Of a stretch of 64,000 nucleotides of DNA, positions 33,731 to 42,139 are shown piece after piece; the stretch's first letter is position 1; the number at the start of each line of letters is the position of its first letter. The notes beneath the pieces are model-generated. The model was not told the origin of the DNA, made no database searches, and saw nothing but the letters and a program-made list of their open reading frames with translations. This DNA comes from Hyphomicrobiales bacterium (GTDB taxonomy: Bacteria > Pseudomonadota > Alphaproteobacteria > Rhizobiales > Rhizobiaceae), in the NCBI GenBank assembly GCA_900473205.1, contig UCLB01000035.1, positions 8,543 through 72,542 on the forward strand, in the 5' to 3' direction. A program made the translations under genes and the position numbers.

Positions 33731-34059
33731 CTGAGATGATTGAAAGGGTGGCGAAGTCCATTCTCAAAGTACGTTTTTACGATCCAGAGCCGCATATGTA
33801 TGGCAACGATCCGGAAGACTTTTTTTACCAACTCGATCCAGACCACATCATTGATGCGCATGATGAGGCCCGCGCCGCGATTGAAGCAATGCGCGAGCCC
33901 ACTAACGCGCAGCTTGAGGCCGCCGAAGACATCGTCGTCGGCTATGACGACTTCGCCACTGGCGACGGCAACATCTATCTCGGCATTCCCAACTATCCGC
34001 AGAAGGCCCGCGACGTTTGGGCTGCCCTTGTCGCCGCAGCACTAAAGGAGAAGCCATGA
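33727..34059 (+). CDS. hypothetical phage protein
   Basis: 110 residues, acidic, starting MTEMIERVAKSILKVRFYD with DEARAAIEAMREPTNAQ in the middle. This resembles the small proteins found in numerous rhizobial phages. Coupled to the kinase gene by ATGA overlap. Confidence 0.5.
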   Translation: MTEMIERVAKSILKVRFYDPEPHMYGNDPEDFFYQLDPDHIIDAHDEARAAIEAMREPTNAQLEAAEDIVVGYDDFATGDGNIYLGIPNYPQKARDVWAALVAAALKEKP

Positions 34060-34706
34060 CCATCACATCCAAAGACACCGGCTGCCTCACAGCCGTACCG
34101 GCTAATGATAACGTTCCTGTCGAGCTGCGAGCACTCGGCGCGGCGATAGGCAAGGGCAGCACCAACCTCCCGCCCGTCATCGCGCTCACCGGTCTTGCTG
34201 GCAGCGGCAAGTCCACGGCCAGCAAGTATCTTGTCGAAAAGCACGGCTATCAGCTGGTGAAGTTCGCAGGGCCGCTGAAGGACATGCTGCGGGCGATCGG
34301 CTTGAGTGAGGGTCACATTGAGGGAGCGCACAAAGAGACAGACCTAGCGATGTTGTCCGGACGGACGCCTCGCTACGCTATGCAAACTCTTGGCACTGAA
34401 TGGGGCCGCAAGTGCATGGGCGAGGACTTCTGGACAAACCTCTGGCGCTCGCGCGTGGATGGAGCGCTTGCCTTCGGCGGCCGCGTCGTCGTCGATGACT
34501 GCCGATTCTCAAACGAGGCCGAAGAGGTGCGAAAACTTGGCGGCGTAGTGTGGAAGATCGTCGGGCGAGGCGGGATTGCTGGGGAGCATGAGAGCGAGGC
34601 GGGGTGTGGGGAGGCGGATATGGAGATCCGCAACATTCACGGCATCAGCGATCTGCACTATCTGTTGGATACGTTTCTTCGCTGGCATTTGGAGGATGCG
34701 GCGTGA
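34056..34706 (+). CDS. phage deoxynucleoside monophosphate kinase-like P-loop protein
   Basis: 216 residues. P-loop GLAGSGKSTASKYL at about residues 45-58, then FAGPLKDMLRAIG, TLGTEWGRKCMGEDFW and VVVDDCRFSNEAEEV, the pattern of phage dNMP kinases that raise dNTP pools. The N-terminal extension carries VPANDNVPVEL. It belongs to the rightward operon starting with the HD gene, consistent with nucleotide metabolism. Confidence 0.75.
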   Translation: MTITSKDTGCLTAVPANDNVPVELRALGAAIGKGSTNLPPVIALTGLAGSGKSTASKYLVEKHGYQLVKFAGPLKDMLRAIGLSEGHIEGAHKETDLAMLSGRTPRYAMQTLGTEWGRKCMGEDFWTNLWRSRVDGALAFGGRVVVDDCRFSNEAEEVRKLGGVVWKIVGRGGIAGEHESEAGCGEADMEIRNIHGISDLHYLLDTFLRWHLEDAA

Positions 34707-34951
34707 TTCATCCAGACATCATTAAACGATACGACGACATGCTCTCTGCCTTTACTACCCACATAGAGTGCAAGCCCAATCCAGGAACAGACGCGGCACA
34801 TTTAAGGTAGATGCTGACTGAGATGCCAAAACTAGAAGATGATGGCAAAGCTGGTCGGTGGCTCGGTTTCGTTCAAGGAATATTAATAGAGCGAGGCATG
34901 ACGACAGTTCAAGTTGAGAGAGATTTCACTCGCCCATATTTTTCTCGCTAA
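34703..34951 (+). pseudogene. small phage protein gene interrupted by an in-frame TAG
   Basis: GTG at 34703 overlaps the kinase stop. The frame runs VIHPDIIKRYDDMLSAF ... DAAHLR, hits TAG at 34808-34810, and continues in the same frame with MLTEMPKLEDDGKAGRWLGFVQGIL to TAA at 34951. I know the G-R-W-L-G-F-V-Q-G type C-terminus from phage proteins of about 80-100 residues that form one chain. The TAG sits where a Trp (TGG) is plausible. Either a nonsense mutation or two separate 35- and 46-residue products. Confidence 0.55.
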
Positions 34952-34959
34952 AAAAACAA

Positions 34960-34990
34960 AACCCCGCCACTAACCACGGCGGGGTTTTTC
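34960..34990. terminator. bidirectional terminator at the right end of the prophage
   Basis: AACCCCGCC (34960-34968) and GGCGGGGTT (34978-34986), loop of 9 nt, with an A-run before and a T-run after. Confidence 0.8.
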
Positions 34991-35023
34991 ATTTGCAAAA
35001 GCAGAAAATCAGTCTATTTTTCA

Positions 35024-35071
35024 TCTAGACAATGTCGGGCTAACGTATTGATGTTGATTTGCAGTCTAGAC
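35024..35071. promoter_or_regulatory. putative integrase arm-type sites, right end
   Basis: Two TCTAGAC copies (35024-35030, 35065-35071), the same 7-mer found twice near attL. They lie 43-90 bp inside the attR core. Confidence 0.5.
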
Positions 35072-35113
35072 GAAACTGAAATTGCTACACTAGTAGAAAA
35101 CACACAGTAAAAT

Positions 35114-35167
35114 GCGGATTGAAAATCCGCGTGTCGGTGGTTCAAATCCGCCTTCGGGCACCATTTT
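35114..35167. repeat. attR core (54-bp direct repeat)
   Basis: Exact copy of 5511-5564, carrying the anticodon stem to CCA of tRNA-Phe without the 5' half, so not a functional tRNA. It marks the right prophage boundary. Confidence 0.95.
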
Positions 35168-35300
35168 TCTTCATAAGCGAAAATGTGTTGTTTTGGAGTG
35201 ATATGCTCACTGATAGGACGCTGGCGTTCTCACAAGTGCTGGACCAGTCTCCGGTGTGTAACTCACCAAAAGACTTCTCCAGCTACCTCGCTCGCCAACC

Positions 35301-36449
35301 CTACTCAACAGTCAGCAAGGCATCGCGCGAGAAATTCTTGTCCATCGTCAACGCAATGAACTGATCGAGCTTGCGATTGAAATTATGGGACGCGAATAGA
35401 TTGGCGCGGGCGTGGCAGGCTTCCGGGGAAAACTCGCTACGGGCGCTTTCGAACTGATCCACGGCATCGACAATTGCTTTTGCGGTTTGTGTTGGGAACA
35501 GCACGCCGGTCGCATCGCGTTCTCCGTGAGGCACGACGATGTCTTGGGCGCCGCCTCGCGTATATGCAATCACCGGTGTTCCGGCAGACAAAGCTTCCGC
35601 CATGACGATGCCGAAATCTTCGTAGGCCGGGAAGATAAATGCTCTGGCCTGGCTTATCGTCTTGATGAGTTCGGCGCGCGGCAGGTGACCGGTGAAGGTG
35701 ACATTTGGTCCTGCGCGTTCTTTGAGCCGGTTTAGTTCCGGACCGTCGCCGCAGACAATCAGTTTGCGGTTTGGCATGTCTTTGAATGCATCAACGACAA
35801 GATCGAAACGCTTGTAGGGAACGAGCCGCGAAGCGCAGACGTAATAGTCATCCTTTTCCGTCTGAATTGGGAAACTGTCCACATCGACAGGAGGGTGCAT
35901 GACGTAAGAACGGCGTCCGTAAATTTGCTCTATGCGCCGTTTTACGACGGAAGAGTTGGCGAGCAGCACATCCGCTCCATGCGCCGATCTGACGTCCCAA
36001 ATACGCAGCTTGTGGAGTGAATGGCGTAATATTGGACCAAACGGCAACTTGGACATGGATGTCCGCCGCATATACTCAAATGTCTGGTCCCAGGCATAGC
36101 GCACGGCGGTGTGCACATAGGCTATGTGACGTTGATGGGGGTGGACGATGACACCTTTGGCAAAGGCTGCGCTGGACGACAGAACCAAATCATAGTCTGC
36201 CAGGTCAAAGCTCTCTATTGCAGAGGGGCAGAAGGGAAATGTGTATCGATAATAATTCTCTCGGAGAGGGAGGCGATCAAGATAACTCGTGAAAATTTCC
36301 TTTGCGCCGATTTTCTTCAAGTCGCTGTCGTTTAAGAAATTAAATAATGTGTAGAGATCGCTCGGCCCGGTGCTTTGCATTATTGCCGACAATACTTGCT
36401 CCGCGCCGCTGAAAACAGGGAGCCAGTCATGAACTACAGCGACTTTCAT
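35301..36449 (-). CDS. glycosyltransferase family 4
   Basis: 382 residues of GT-B fold. N-terminal MKVAVVHDWLPVFSGAEQVL, C-terminal domain with YYVCASRLVPYKRFDLVVDAF and the nucleotide-sugar site PAYEDFGIVMAEALSAGTPVIAY (E-x7-E). It would transfer a sugar to a surface polysaccharide or lipid acceptor in the cytoplasm. First chromosomal gene after the prophage; its 3' end is 134 bp from attR and undamaged. Acceptor unknown. Confidence 0.85.
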   Translation of the reverse strand: MKVAVVHDWLPVFSGAEQVLSAIMQSTGPSDLYTLFNFLNDSDLKKIGAKEIFTSYLDRLPLRENYYRYTFPFCPSAIESFDLADYDLVLSSSAAFAKGVIVHPHQRHIAYVHTAVRYAWDQTFEYMRRTSMSKLPFGPILRHSLHKLRIWDVRSAHGADVLLANSSVVKRRIEQIYGRRSYVMHPPVDVDSFPIQTEKDDYYVCASRLVPYKRFDLVVDAFKDMPNRKLIVCGDGPELNRLKERAGPNVTFTGHLPRAELIKTISQARAFIFPAYEDFGIVMAEALSAGTPVIAYTRGGAQDIVVPHGERDATGVLFPTQTAKAIVDAVDQFESARSEFSPEACHARANLFASHNFNRKLDQFIALTMDKNFSRDALLTVE

Positions 36450-36700
36450 TATAACTCTCTTGATATCGACGGAAATGGACGCCCAATGCGGACAAGCTAT
36501 GAATTAACGCCCGTCAGTAGTCGATAAAAAAATAAGTATTTCGTAAATTTATTTCATAAGCGCTGGAGCAGTGCCATCGTACATGACGTGCAGCGTCGTC
36601 ACCAGCCATTATCCAGTGTTCCCGATGACTTGCAGCGCAGGTTTAAAAAGGCTTTTCGCACCGCGTCCCCGGCCTGAAAAGCGCGATAGGCGGATGGATA

Positions 36701-37279
36701 TTACTCCGTGTACATCTCGCCCGAGGATGTCACGATCTGCCATTTGCCATCGACATTGCTCATCGAAAGAAGCTTGCTCTCGTCGGGCAGGGTTGAGCCG
36801 ATCTGGACGAGGAACATGCCGGATTTGTCTTCGATCAGTGCGCGGCCATTCGAGACATGCAGCAGTTTGAAGCGGGTGCCGCCCGGGAAGGGTTGGGACT
36901 TTCCATCGGAGTTGGTGTTTTTTCCGATGCCGTCGGTCTGCACGGCTGCTGTCGTCAGGGCGTCGAGATCGAGAGTGGGTATATCTTTCCGGCCATTGGA
37001 GGTGAGGCCTTCATCGAAATGGGGGATCACCGTATCGACCCCGCCACCCTGGCGCTGAGGCACGTTTTTCAGCGCTTCCCAGCCGGCACCGCTGATGCCG
37101 AATTTTTCGGGGTTGAAGAAGACATACCAGGGCAGGGCGGCAGCCGCGCCGGCCACGATGATGAGGCCGCCGGTCAGGAACCGGTCGAAGTCGCGTATCG
37201 AACGTCTTTGCCGGGCCTTGCGCTTAACGGTGTCACTGGTTTCTTTGGGCTGTCTTTGTCTCATGAATTTCATCATCAT
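36701..37279 (-). CDS. flagellar-cluster membrane protein of unknown function
   Basis: 192 residues. Basic N-terminus, one membrane helix (about 34-52), then a periplasmic domain whose C-terminal half is beta-rich (RFKLLHVSNGRALIEDKSG ... GKWQIVTSSG). Its ATG shares the A of the fliI stop codon, so it is translationally coupled to fliI. Conserved position in rhizobial flagellar clusters suggests an accessory role in basal-body assembly; I know no assigned function. Confidence 0.7.
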   Translation of the reverse strand: MMMKFMRQRQPKETSDTVKRKARQRRSIRDFDRFLTGGLIIVAGAAAALPWYVFFNPEKFGISGAGWEALKNVPQRQGGGVDTVIPHFDEGLTSNGRKDIPTLDLDALTTAAVQTDGIGKNTNSDGKSQPFPGGTRFKLLHVSNGRALIEDKSGMFLVQIGSTLPDESKLLSMSNVDGKWQIVTSSGEMYTE

Positions 37280-38670
37280 TACCCCCGCCGCTGCACGGGC
37301 GCTGGCTGGTTGTTGACCGGAGCGTTTCTGAGTGCGTTGGCAAGTTCCGCATAGGCATCGATGACTGTGGCATCGCCGGGGGATTGCTTGAGCACGTCGT
37401 AAACGAAAGGAACCTGCCTGACCGCCATGTCGAGCTCGGCGTCCACGCCGGGTCGATAGCCGCCGATCAGGCGCAAATCCTTGGTTTCTTCAAAATTGTG
37501 GATCAGCGACTTCAGCCGCGAGACCAGCTTCTGCTGGTCGGGCGTCCATGCCTTGTGGGACAGGCGGGAAATCGACGCCAGCGGGTTGATGGGCGGATAT
37601 CGGCCCTCATCCGCAAGCGAGCGGTCCAGAACGATATGGCCATCGAGAATACCGCGGGTCGAATCGGCAATCGGGTCGTTGTGGTTGTCGCCATCCACCA
37701 GAATGGAGATGATGGCGGTGACCGTGCCCGTTCCTTCTTCGCCGGGGCCTGCACGCTCCAGCAGGCGCGGCAGTTCGGTAAAGACCGATGCGGGATAGCC
37801 ACGCGCAATCGGTGGCTCTCCGGCGGCAATCGCCACTTCGCGAATGGCGTGGGCGAAACGGGTGATGCTGTCTGCGATGAAGAGGACGTTTTCACCCTTG
37901 TCGCGGAAGTGTTCGGCAATCGTCATGGCAACCAGCGGTGCCATTTTGCGCAGCATCGGGCTTTCGTCGCTGGTGGCGACGATGGCGATGGATTTCTGCA
38001 TGTTGTCACCGAGCGTATCCTCGATGAATTCGCGCACTTCGCGACCTCGCTCGCCGACGAGCGCGATGACGACCTTGTCGAAGGCATCGGCACGGGCCAG
38101 CATCGAAAGCAGCGTCGATTTGCCGACGCCCGAGCCCGCGAAAATGCCAAGGCGCTGGCCGAGGCAGAGCGGCGTGAAGATATCGATGGCTTTGACGCCG
38201 GTACGAAAACCGGTGTCCACACGGCCGCGTGTCATGGATGGCGGCGGCAGCGTCATCACGGAGCGCTTCTTCGGCCCCTTCGTCAGCGGGCCCTTGTTGT
38301 CGATGGGCTTGCAGAGCGAATTGATGGTGCGCCCGCACCAGCTATCGTCTGGCTCGACGCGAAATTCACCTTCGCGCAGCACGACATCGTTGACGCCGAT
38401 GGGGTCACCCGGCTCGATGGCGCAGACATAGATCAGGTCCGGCTCGACGCGAACCACTTCGCCCAGATGCAGGCCCGTGGCGCTTTTGTGGACCACGAAT
38501 TCGCCAAGGCGGACATGTTCCGAAAGCCCGCTGACCGTGTAGTGGCCAGCAGCGATGGTCCTGACCCGTCCGCCGCGCGACATGGGCATGCCGGACGACA
38601 TCTGTGCGTCCAGCATCTGTGCCAGGGCTTCGAGTTTCGGAAAGATGGTCGGCTGGATCTCGGTTTCCAT
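37279..38670 (-). CDS. fliI: flagellum-specific ATPase
   Basis: 463 residues, homologous to F1-beta and type III secretion ATPases. Walker A GSGVGKSTLL, then VIALVGERGREVREFIED, Walker B-region ENVLFIADSITRFAHA and GSLTVTA-like TGTVTAIISILVDGDNHNDP. Energises export of flagellar rod, hook and filament subunits at the cytoplasmic face. Downstream of flgF by 16 bp in a leftward operon. Confidence 0.93.
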   Translation of the reverse strand: METEIQPTIFPKLEALAQMLDAQMSSGMPMSRGGRVRTIAAGHYTVSGLSEHVRLGEFVVHKSATGLHLGEVVRVEPDLIYVCAIEPGDPIGVNDVVLREGEFRVEPDDSWCGRTINSLCKPIDNKGPLTKGPKKRSVMTLPPPSMTRGRVDTGFRTGVKAIDIFTPLCLGQRLGIFAGSGVGKSTLLSMLARADAFDKVVIALVGERGREVREFIEDTLGDNMQKSIAIVATSDESPMLRKMAPLVAMTIAEHFRDKGENVLFIADSITRFAHAIREVAIAAGEPPIARGYPASVFTELPRLLERAGPGEEGTGTVTAIISILVDGDNHNDPIADSTRGILDGHIVLDRSLADEGRYPPINPLASISRLSHKAWTPDQQKLVSRLKSLIHNFEETKDLRLIGGYRPGVDAELDMAVRQVPFVYDVLKQSPGDATVIDAYAELANALRNAPVNNQPAPVQRRG

Positions 38671-38686
38671 TTACATCAAGCGCCGG

Positions 38687-39421
38687 TTACTGCCCGCCAC
38701 CAAGGGTGCGGACGGCCTGTGAAAAGGAATCCTCGGTGGATTTCATCAGCGAGGAGATGCCTTCGAAAGCTCTGTTGACCTGAATGAGCTGTGTCATCTG
38801 GTTGATGGGATTGATGTTGGACTGTTCGACATAACCCTGAACGACGCCGACAGAGGAATCGTTGACCACGGGTTGCGGTGCCTGTGAGAAGATCACGCCA
38901 CTGTTTTCATAGCGCATGAAACCTTTGGTCGCGTCGGCGGTGAAAAGACCCAGCTGGGCAACGGTTGTGCCATTTTGCATGACGCGTCCGTCGGATCCGA
39001 CGGTCGGTTCACCGGCTGCCGGGTTGAGCTGAATGGGCGCGCCACCGGCATCTACCACCGGATAGCCCTGTGTGGATACCAATTCACCGGTGATTGCCAT
39101 GGAGAAGCGGCCATCGCGGGTCATGACCTGACCGGCAGGTGTGTTGATGCCGAACCAGCCATCACCCTTGATGGCGAAGTCGAAGGAATTGCCCGTCTGG
39201 ATCATTTCGCCATTGCGGGTGGACAGATAGTCGCTGCCCTGCGTTACGAAGGAAATGTCAGCCTTGAGATCGTTGCGCGTCTGGCTCATCACCTGGTCGA
39301 ACTTCACTTCTGTACCGCGAAAGCCGACCGTGTTCATGTTGGCGATGTTGTCCGCAATGGTCGTAAGGCGGCGCTCCAGTGCGATCTGGGAGGAAATGCC
39401 TACGTAAATACCAGACTGCAT
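38687..39421 (-). CDS. flgF: flagellar basal-body rod protein FlgF
   Basis: 244 residues. N-terminal rod/hook motif SSQIALERRLTTIADNIANMNTVGFRG, central GDGWFGINTPAGQVMTRDGRFS, and the C-terminal coiled segment (YVEQSNINPINQMTQLIQVNRAFE) typical of the FlgF/FlgG family. Part of the proximal rod. Divergent from motA; the 253 bp between them (39422-39674) must hold promoters in both directions. Confidence 0.92.
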   Translation of the reverse strand: MQSGIYVGISSQIALERRLTTIADNIANMNTVGFRGTEVKFDQVMSQTRNDLKADISFVTQGSDYLSTRNGEMIQTGNSFDFAIKGDGWFGINTPAGQVMTRDGRFSMAITGELVSTQGYPVVDAGGAPIQLNPAAGEPTVGSDGRVMQNGTTVAQLGLFTADATKGFMRYENSGVIFSQAPQPVVNDSSVGVVQGYVEQSNINPINQMTQLIQVNRAFEGISSLMKSTEDSFSQAVRTLGGGQ

Positions 39422-39674
39422 GTCGGTCTCCTGTGCGGAACTCTAAGAAAGGTGGGCGCGCAACGACACGTCACCCGCATAGTGTTCCCCAAACTAGGGA
39501 CGCTTGCTTGTGCGAAGCTTTTGAGCGGCAGCTTGGTTAGAAGAGGGAAAGGTGGAGGGCTCCGAAAAGGCGTGGCCGGAGACAAACTCTGCAACTCCGG
39601 CTTTCAAGCCAGCCTCGCACAAGGCATGTCCCATATCCCTGACATGCGAAATTGGCATCAGACGCGAGCTTCAG

Positions 39675-40547
39675 ATGAACATTATTATCGGACTAGTCAT
39701 TACCTTCGGCTGTATTATCGGCGGTTACATGGCCATGGGCGGCCATTTGGACGTGCTGTTCCAGCCGTTTGAGCTTGTCATCATCGGCGGTGCGGGCCTC
39801 GGTGGCTTTATCATGGCCAACCCGATGAAGGTGGTGAAGGACAGCGGTAAAGCCATTGGCGAGGCGTTCAAGTTCTCTGTACCGAAAGAACGCAATTACC
39901 TAGACGTGCTCGGTGTTCTCTACTCGCTGATGCGCGATCTGCGCACGAAATCGCGCAACGAGATCGAAGCTCACATCGATAACCCGGATGAGTCCTCCAT
40001 CTTCCAGACCGCTCCGTCGGTTTTGAAGAACAAGGAACTCACATCCTTCATCTGTGACTATGTTCGCCTCATCATCATCGGCAATGCGCGCAGCCATGAA
40101 ATCGAAGCGCTGATGGATGAGGAAATCGAGACTATCCTGCACGACAAGCTGAAGCCGTATCATGCCATCACCGCAATGGGTGACTCCTTCCCGGCCATCG
40201 GTATCGTCGCCGCCGTTCTCGGCGTTATCAAGGCCATGGGTAAGATCAACGAATCGCCTGCGGTTCTCGGCGGCCTCATCGGTGCAGCGCTCGTCGGTAC
40301 CATGCTTGGCATCATTCTGTCCTACTCGATCTGTAACCCGCTGACGTCGCAGATCAAGATCGTGCGCACCAAGCAGCACCGCCTCTACATCATCGTGAAG
40401 CAGACGCTGCTGGCCTATATGAACGGCTCGGTACCACAGGTCGCGCTCGAATATGGTCGCAAGACGATTTCCGGTTACGAGCGTCCGTCTATCGATGCCG
40501 TCGAGCAGGAAATGATGAACCCGGGCGGCGACCAGAAGGCGGCTTGA
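39675..40547 (+). CDS. motA: flagellar motor stator protein MotA
   Basis: 290 residues with four membrane helices: the first two near the N-terminus ([20 protein letters not shown] and [17 protein letters not shown]), the last two at about 165-220 ([23 protein letters not shown], with the conserved Pro, and [21 protein letters not shown]). The large cytoplasmic loop between holds the charged residues that contact FliG. The upstream extension of the frame is dropped in favour of the ATG at 39675. First gene of motA-fliM-fliN-fliG. Confidence 0.93.
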   Translation: MNIIIGLVITFGCIIGGYMAMGGHLDVLFQPFELVIIGGAGLGGFIMANPMKVVKDSGKAIGEAFKFSVPKERNYLDVLGVLYSLMRDLRTKSRNEIEAHIDNPDESSIFQTAPSVLKNKELTSFICDYVRLIIIGNARSHEIEALMDEEIETILHDKLKPYHAITAMGDSFPAIGIVAAVLGVIKAMGKINESPAVLGGLIGAALVGTMLGIILSYSICNPLTSQIKIVRTKQHRLYIIVKQTLLAYMNGSVPQVALEYGRKTISGYERPSIDAVEQEMMNPGGDQKAA

Positions 40548-40549
40548 TA

Positions 40550-41503
40550 ATGGCAAATGCTGCACAAACGAATGTCACGGCAATGGACCCGGCGCTTCTC
40601 GCAAAGCTGACGGGTGGCCTGGGCGACGGCAAGAAGGTTGCCAAGATCGGTGCCGATATCGGCCAAATCTACAGCAACTTCCTGCCGGATATCTTCCACA
40701 GCGAGACTGGCATCGGCATCGACGTCGATTATGTCGGCTGCGAATCCGGTCTGATGACCGATCTCATCCAGAAGCTCGGCAAGGATTTTGCCGTGGCCGA
40801 CTGCTCGTTGCGCAACTGGTGCCCCAACTTCATGCTGGCCACCGGCACAGCCTTCATCATGGCCTTGATGGAGCGCATGTTGGGCGCGGCACCCGATACG
40901 ATCATGGAGCCGGAAGTCCGCGCGCTGTCGCAGATCGAGCTCGACCTCGCCGCCCTCGTCATGGGCCGTGTGGGTGACGTTCTGCGTTCGGCGGTGAATG
41001 CGCCCGGTGGTTTCGAACCAACCATCGACCCGCCGTTCAACGGCAATGGAAAGAGCGCCTTCGAAGAGGCCATCGCTGCGCAGTTCGGCATGCTGGTCCG
41101 TCTCAAGGTGGATATCGGCAAGGTCTCGTCCGAATTCGCCATGGTCATTCCGCAGCGCACGCTTTTGAAAACCACCATCGTTGCGCCGAAACCATCGCCG
41201 CAGGCCCTGAAGAAGCAGGAAGAGTGGATGGAGATGATCTCCGAACAGGTCAAGCGCTCGCAGGTGACGCTGGAAGCCAAGATCAGGCTGCAGAGCCTGA
41301 CGCTGAAAACGATCTCGCGGTTGGTGGAAGGCGATGTCATTCCCTTCCGCGATATCCGCCAGGACGATATCTGCGTCGAGGTCAGCGCCAATGGCGCCAA
41401 TATGTACAACTGCGAGTTTGGTCGCGCAGGGGACAGATACACGGTCCGTGTGAAAAACAACGTCAGCACGGACGATGAAATTCTAAGACATTTGATGGGT
41501 TAA
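40550..41503 (+). CDS. fliM: flagellar motor switch protein FliM
   Basis: 317 residues from the ATG at 40550, 2 bp after the motA stop. Middle CheC-like domain and a C-terminal SpoA domain (VSANGANMYNCEFGRAGDRYTVRV). The canonical N-terminal LSQxEIDALL CheY-binding peptide is not obvious, as in other rhizobial FliM proteins. C-ring component that sets rotation speed and direction together with FliN and FliG. Confidence 0.88.
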   Translation: MANAAQTNVTAMDPALLAKLTGGLGDGKKVAKIGADIGQIYSNFLPDIFHSETGIGIDVDYVGCESGLMTDLIQKLGKDFAVADCSLRNWCPNFMLATGTAFIMALMERMLGAAPDTIMEPEVRALSQIELDLAALVMGRVGDVLRSAVNAPGGFEPTIDPPFNGNGKSAFEEAIAAQFGMLVRLKVDIGKVSSEFAMVIPQRTLLKTTIVAPKPSPQALKKQEEWMEMISEQVKRSQVTLEAKIRLQSLTLKTISRLVEGDVIPFRDIRQDDICVEVSANGANMYNCEFGRAGDRYTVRVKNNVSTDDEILRHLMG

Positions 41504-41569
41504 ATCTTGAACATGCCTCCCTGGAGGCGTGGGCAGCTTGACGCAAGTTTCAAAGGGAATAATTAGCGC

Positions 41570-42112
41570 ATGGCTACGAAAAAGACACCAAAGACCGACG
41601 ATGATTTGCTGCCTTCGCTTGATGATACAGGCGATCTGGATCAGGCGATTGGCGATCTGCGCGGCGTGCTGAAGAGTGATTCGGAAGGATCGCTCGGGGA
41701 TTTTGGCGATTTCGGTGACTTCGGTTCGGCAAGTGCCGAGCCGGCGGGCAACGATCTGGCGGCATTCGGTGGCGGAATCGACAGCTTCGGCATGTCGGAT
41801 TTCGGCTCCTCATCCGCACCGCTGGCCTCATCGCCATCGCCGCTGGGTAGCGGACTGTCCGACAACCTCGATCTGATCATGGATATTCCAATCGATGTCC
41901 AGATCGTACTCGGCACCAGCCGCATGCTGGTTTCGGGGTTGATGGGTCTGGAAGAGGGTGCAACGATCGCGCTTGAGCGCAAGATCGGTGAACCCGTGGA
42001 TATCATGGTGAATGGCCGCTGCATCGCACGCGGTGAAATCACCGTGCTGGAAGACGACGATACGCGTTTCGGTGTGAAGTTGATCGAAGTGATGAGTACG
42101 AAGAAAGCCTAA
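41570..42112 (+). CDS. fliN: flagellar motor switch protein FliN
   Basis: 180 residues. A C-terminal SpoA domain (about 100-175, [18 protein letters not shown] ... [23 protein letters not shown]) follows an unusually long acidic, Ser/Gly-rich N-terminal region with DFGDFGDFG repeats. E. coli FliN is about 137 residues, so the extra length is all linker. Forms the base of the C-ring. Confidence 0.92.
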   Translation: MATKKTPKTDDDLLPSLDDTGDLDQAIGDLRGVLKSDSEGSLGDFGDFGDFGSASAEPAGNDLAAFGGGIDSFGMSDFGSSSAPLASSPSPLGSGLSDNLDLIMDIPIDVQIVLGTSRMLVSGLMGLEEGATIALERKIGEPVDIMVNGRCIARGEITVLEDDDTRFGVKLIEVMSTKKA

Positions 42113-42139
42113 TCCCTGTGGGGACGGAGAGGAAAGACC

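Larger units (their letters stand above)
5511..35167. mobile_element. integrated, partly degraded prophage in tRNA-Phe
   Basis: A 29.66-kb element flanked by a perfect 54-bp direct repeat (5511-5564 and 35114-35167) that covers the 3' half of tRNA-Phe plus four T residues. It contains a tyrosine recombinase next to attL, a repressor with operators, replication genes, methylase remnants, distal tail genes, lysozyme, spanins and cargo. Terminase, portal, capsid and most tail genes are missing. Several genes are visibly truncated or inverted, so a self-sufficient virus is unlikely. The integrase and both attachment sites look intact, so excision may still be possible. Confidence 0.95.

Noticed and set aside
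35119-35364. 81-codon frame starting inside attR, and the similar frame at 5516-5731
   Set aside because: Both begin in the tRNA-derived repeat and translate tRNA or unrelated sequence; no ribosome site.
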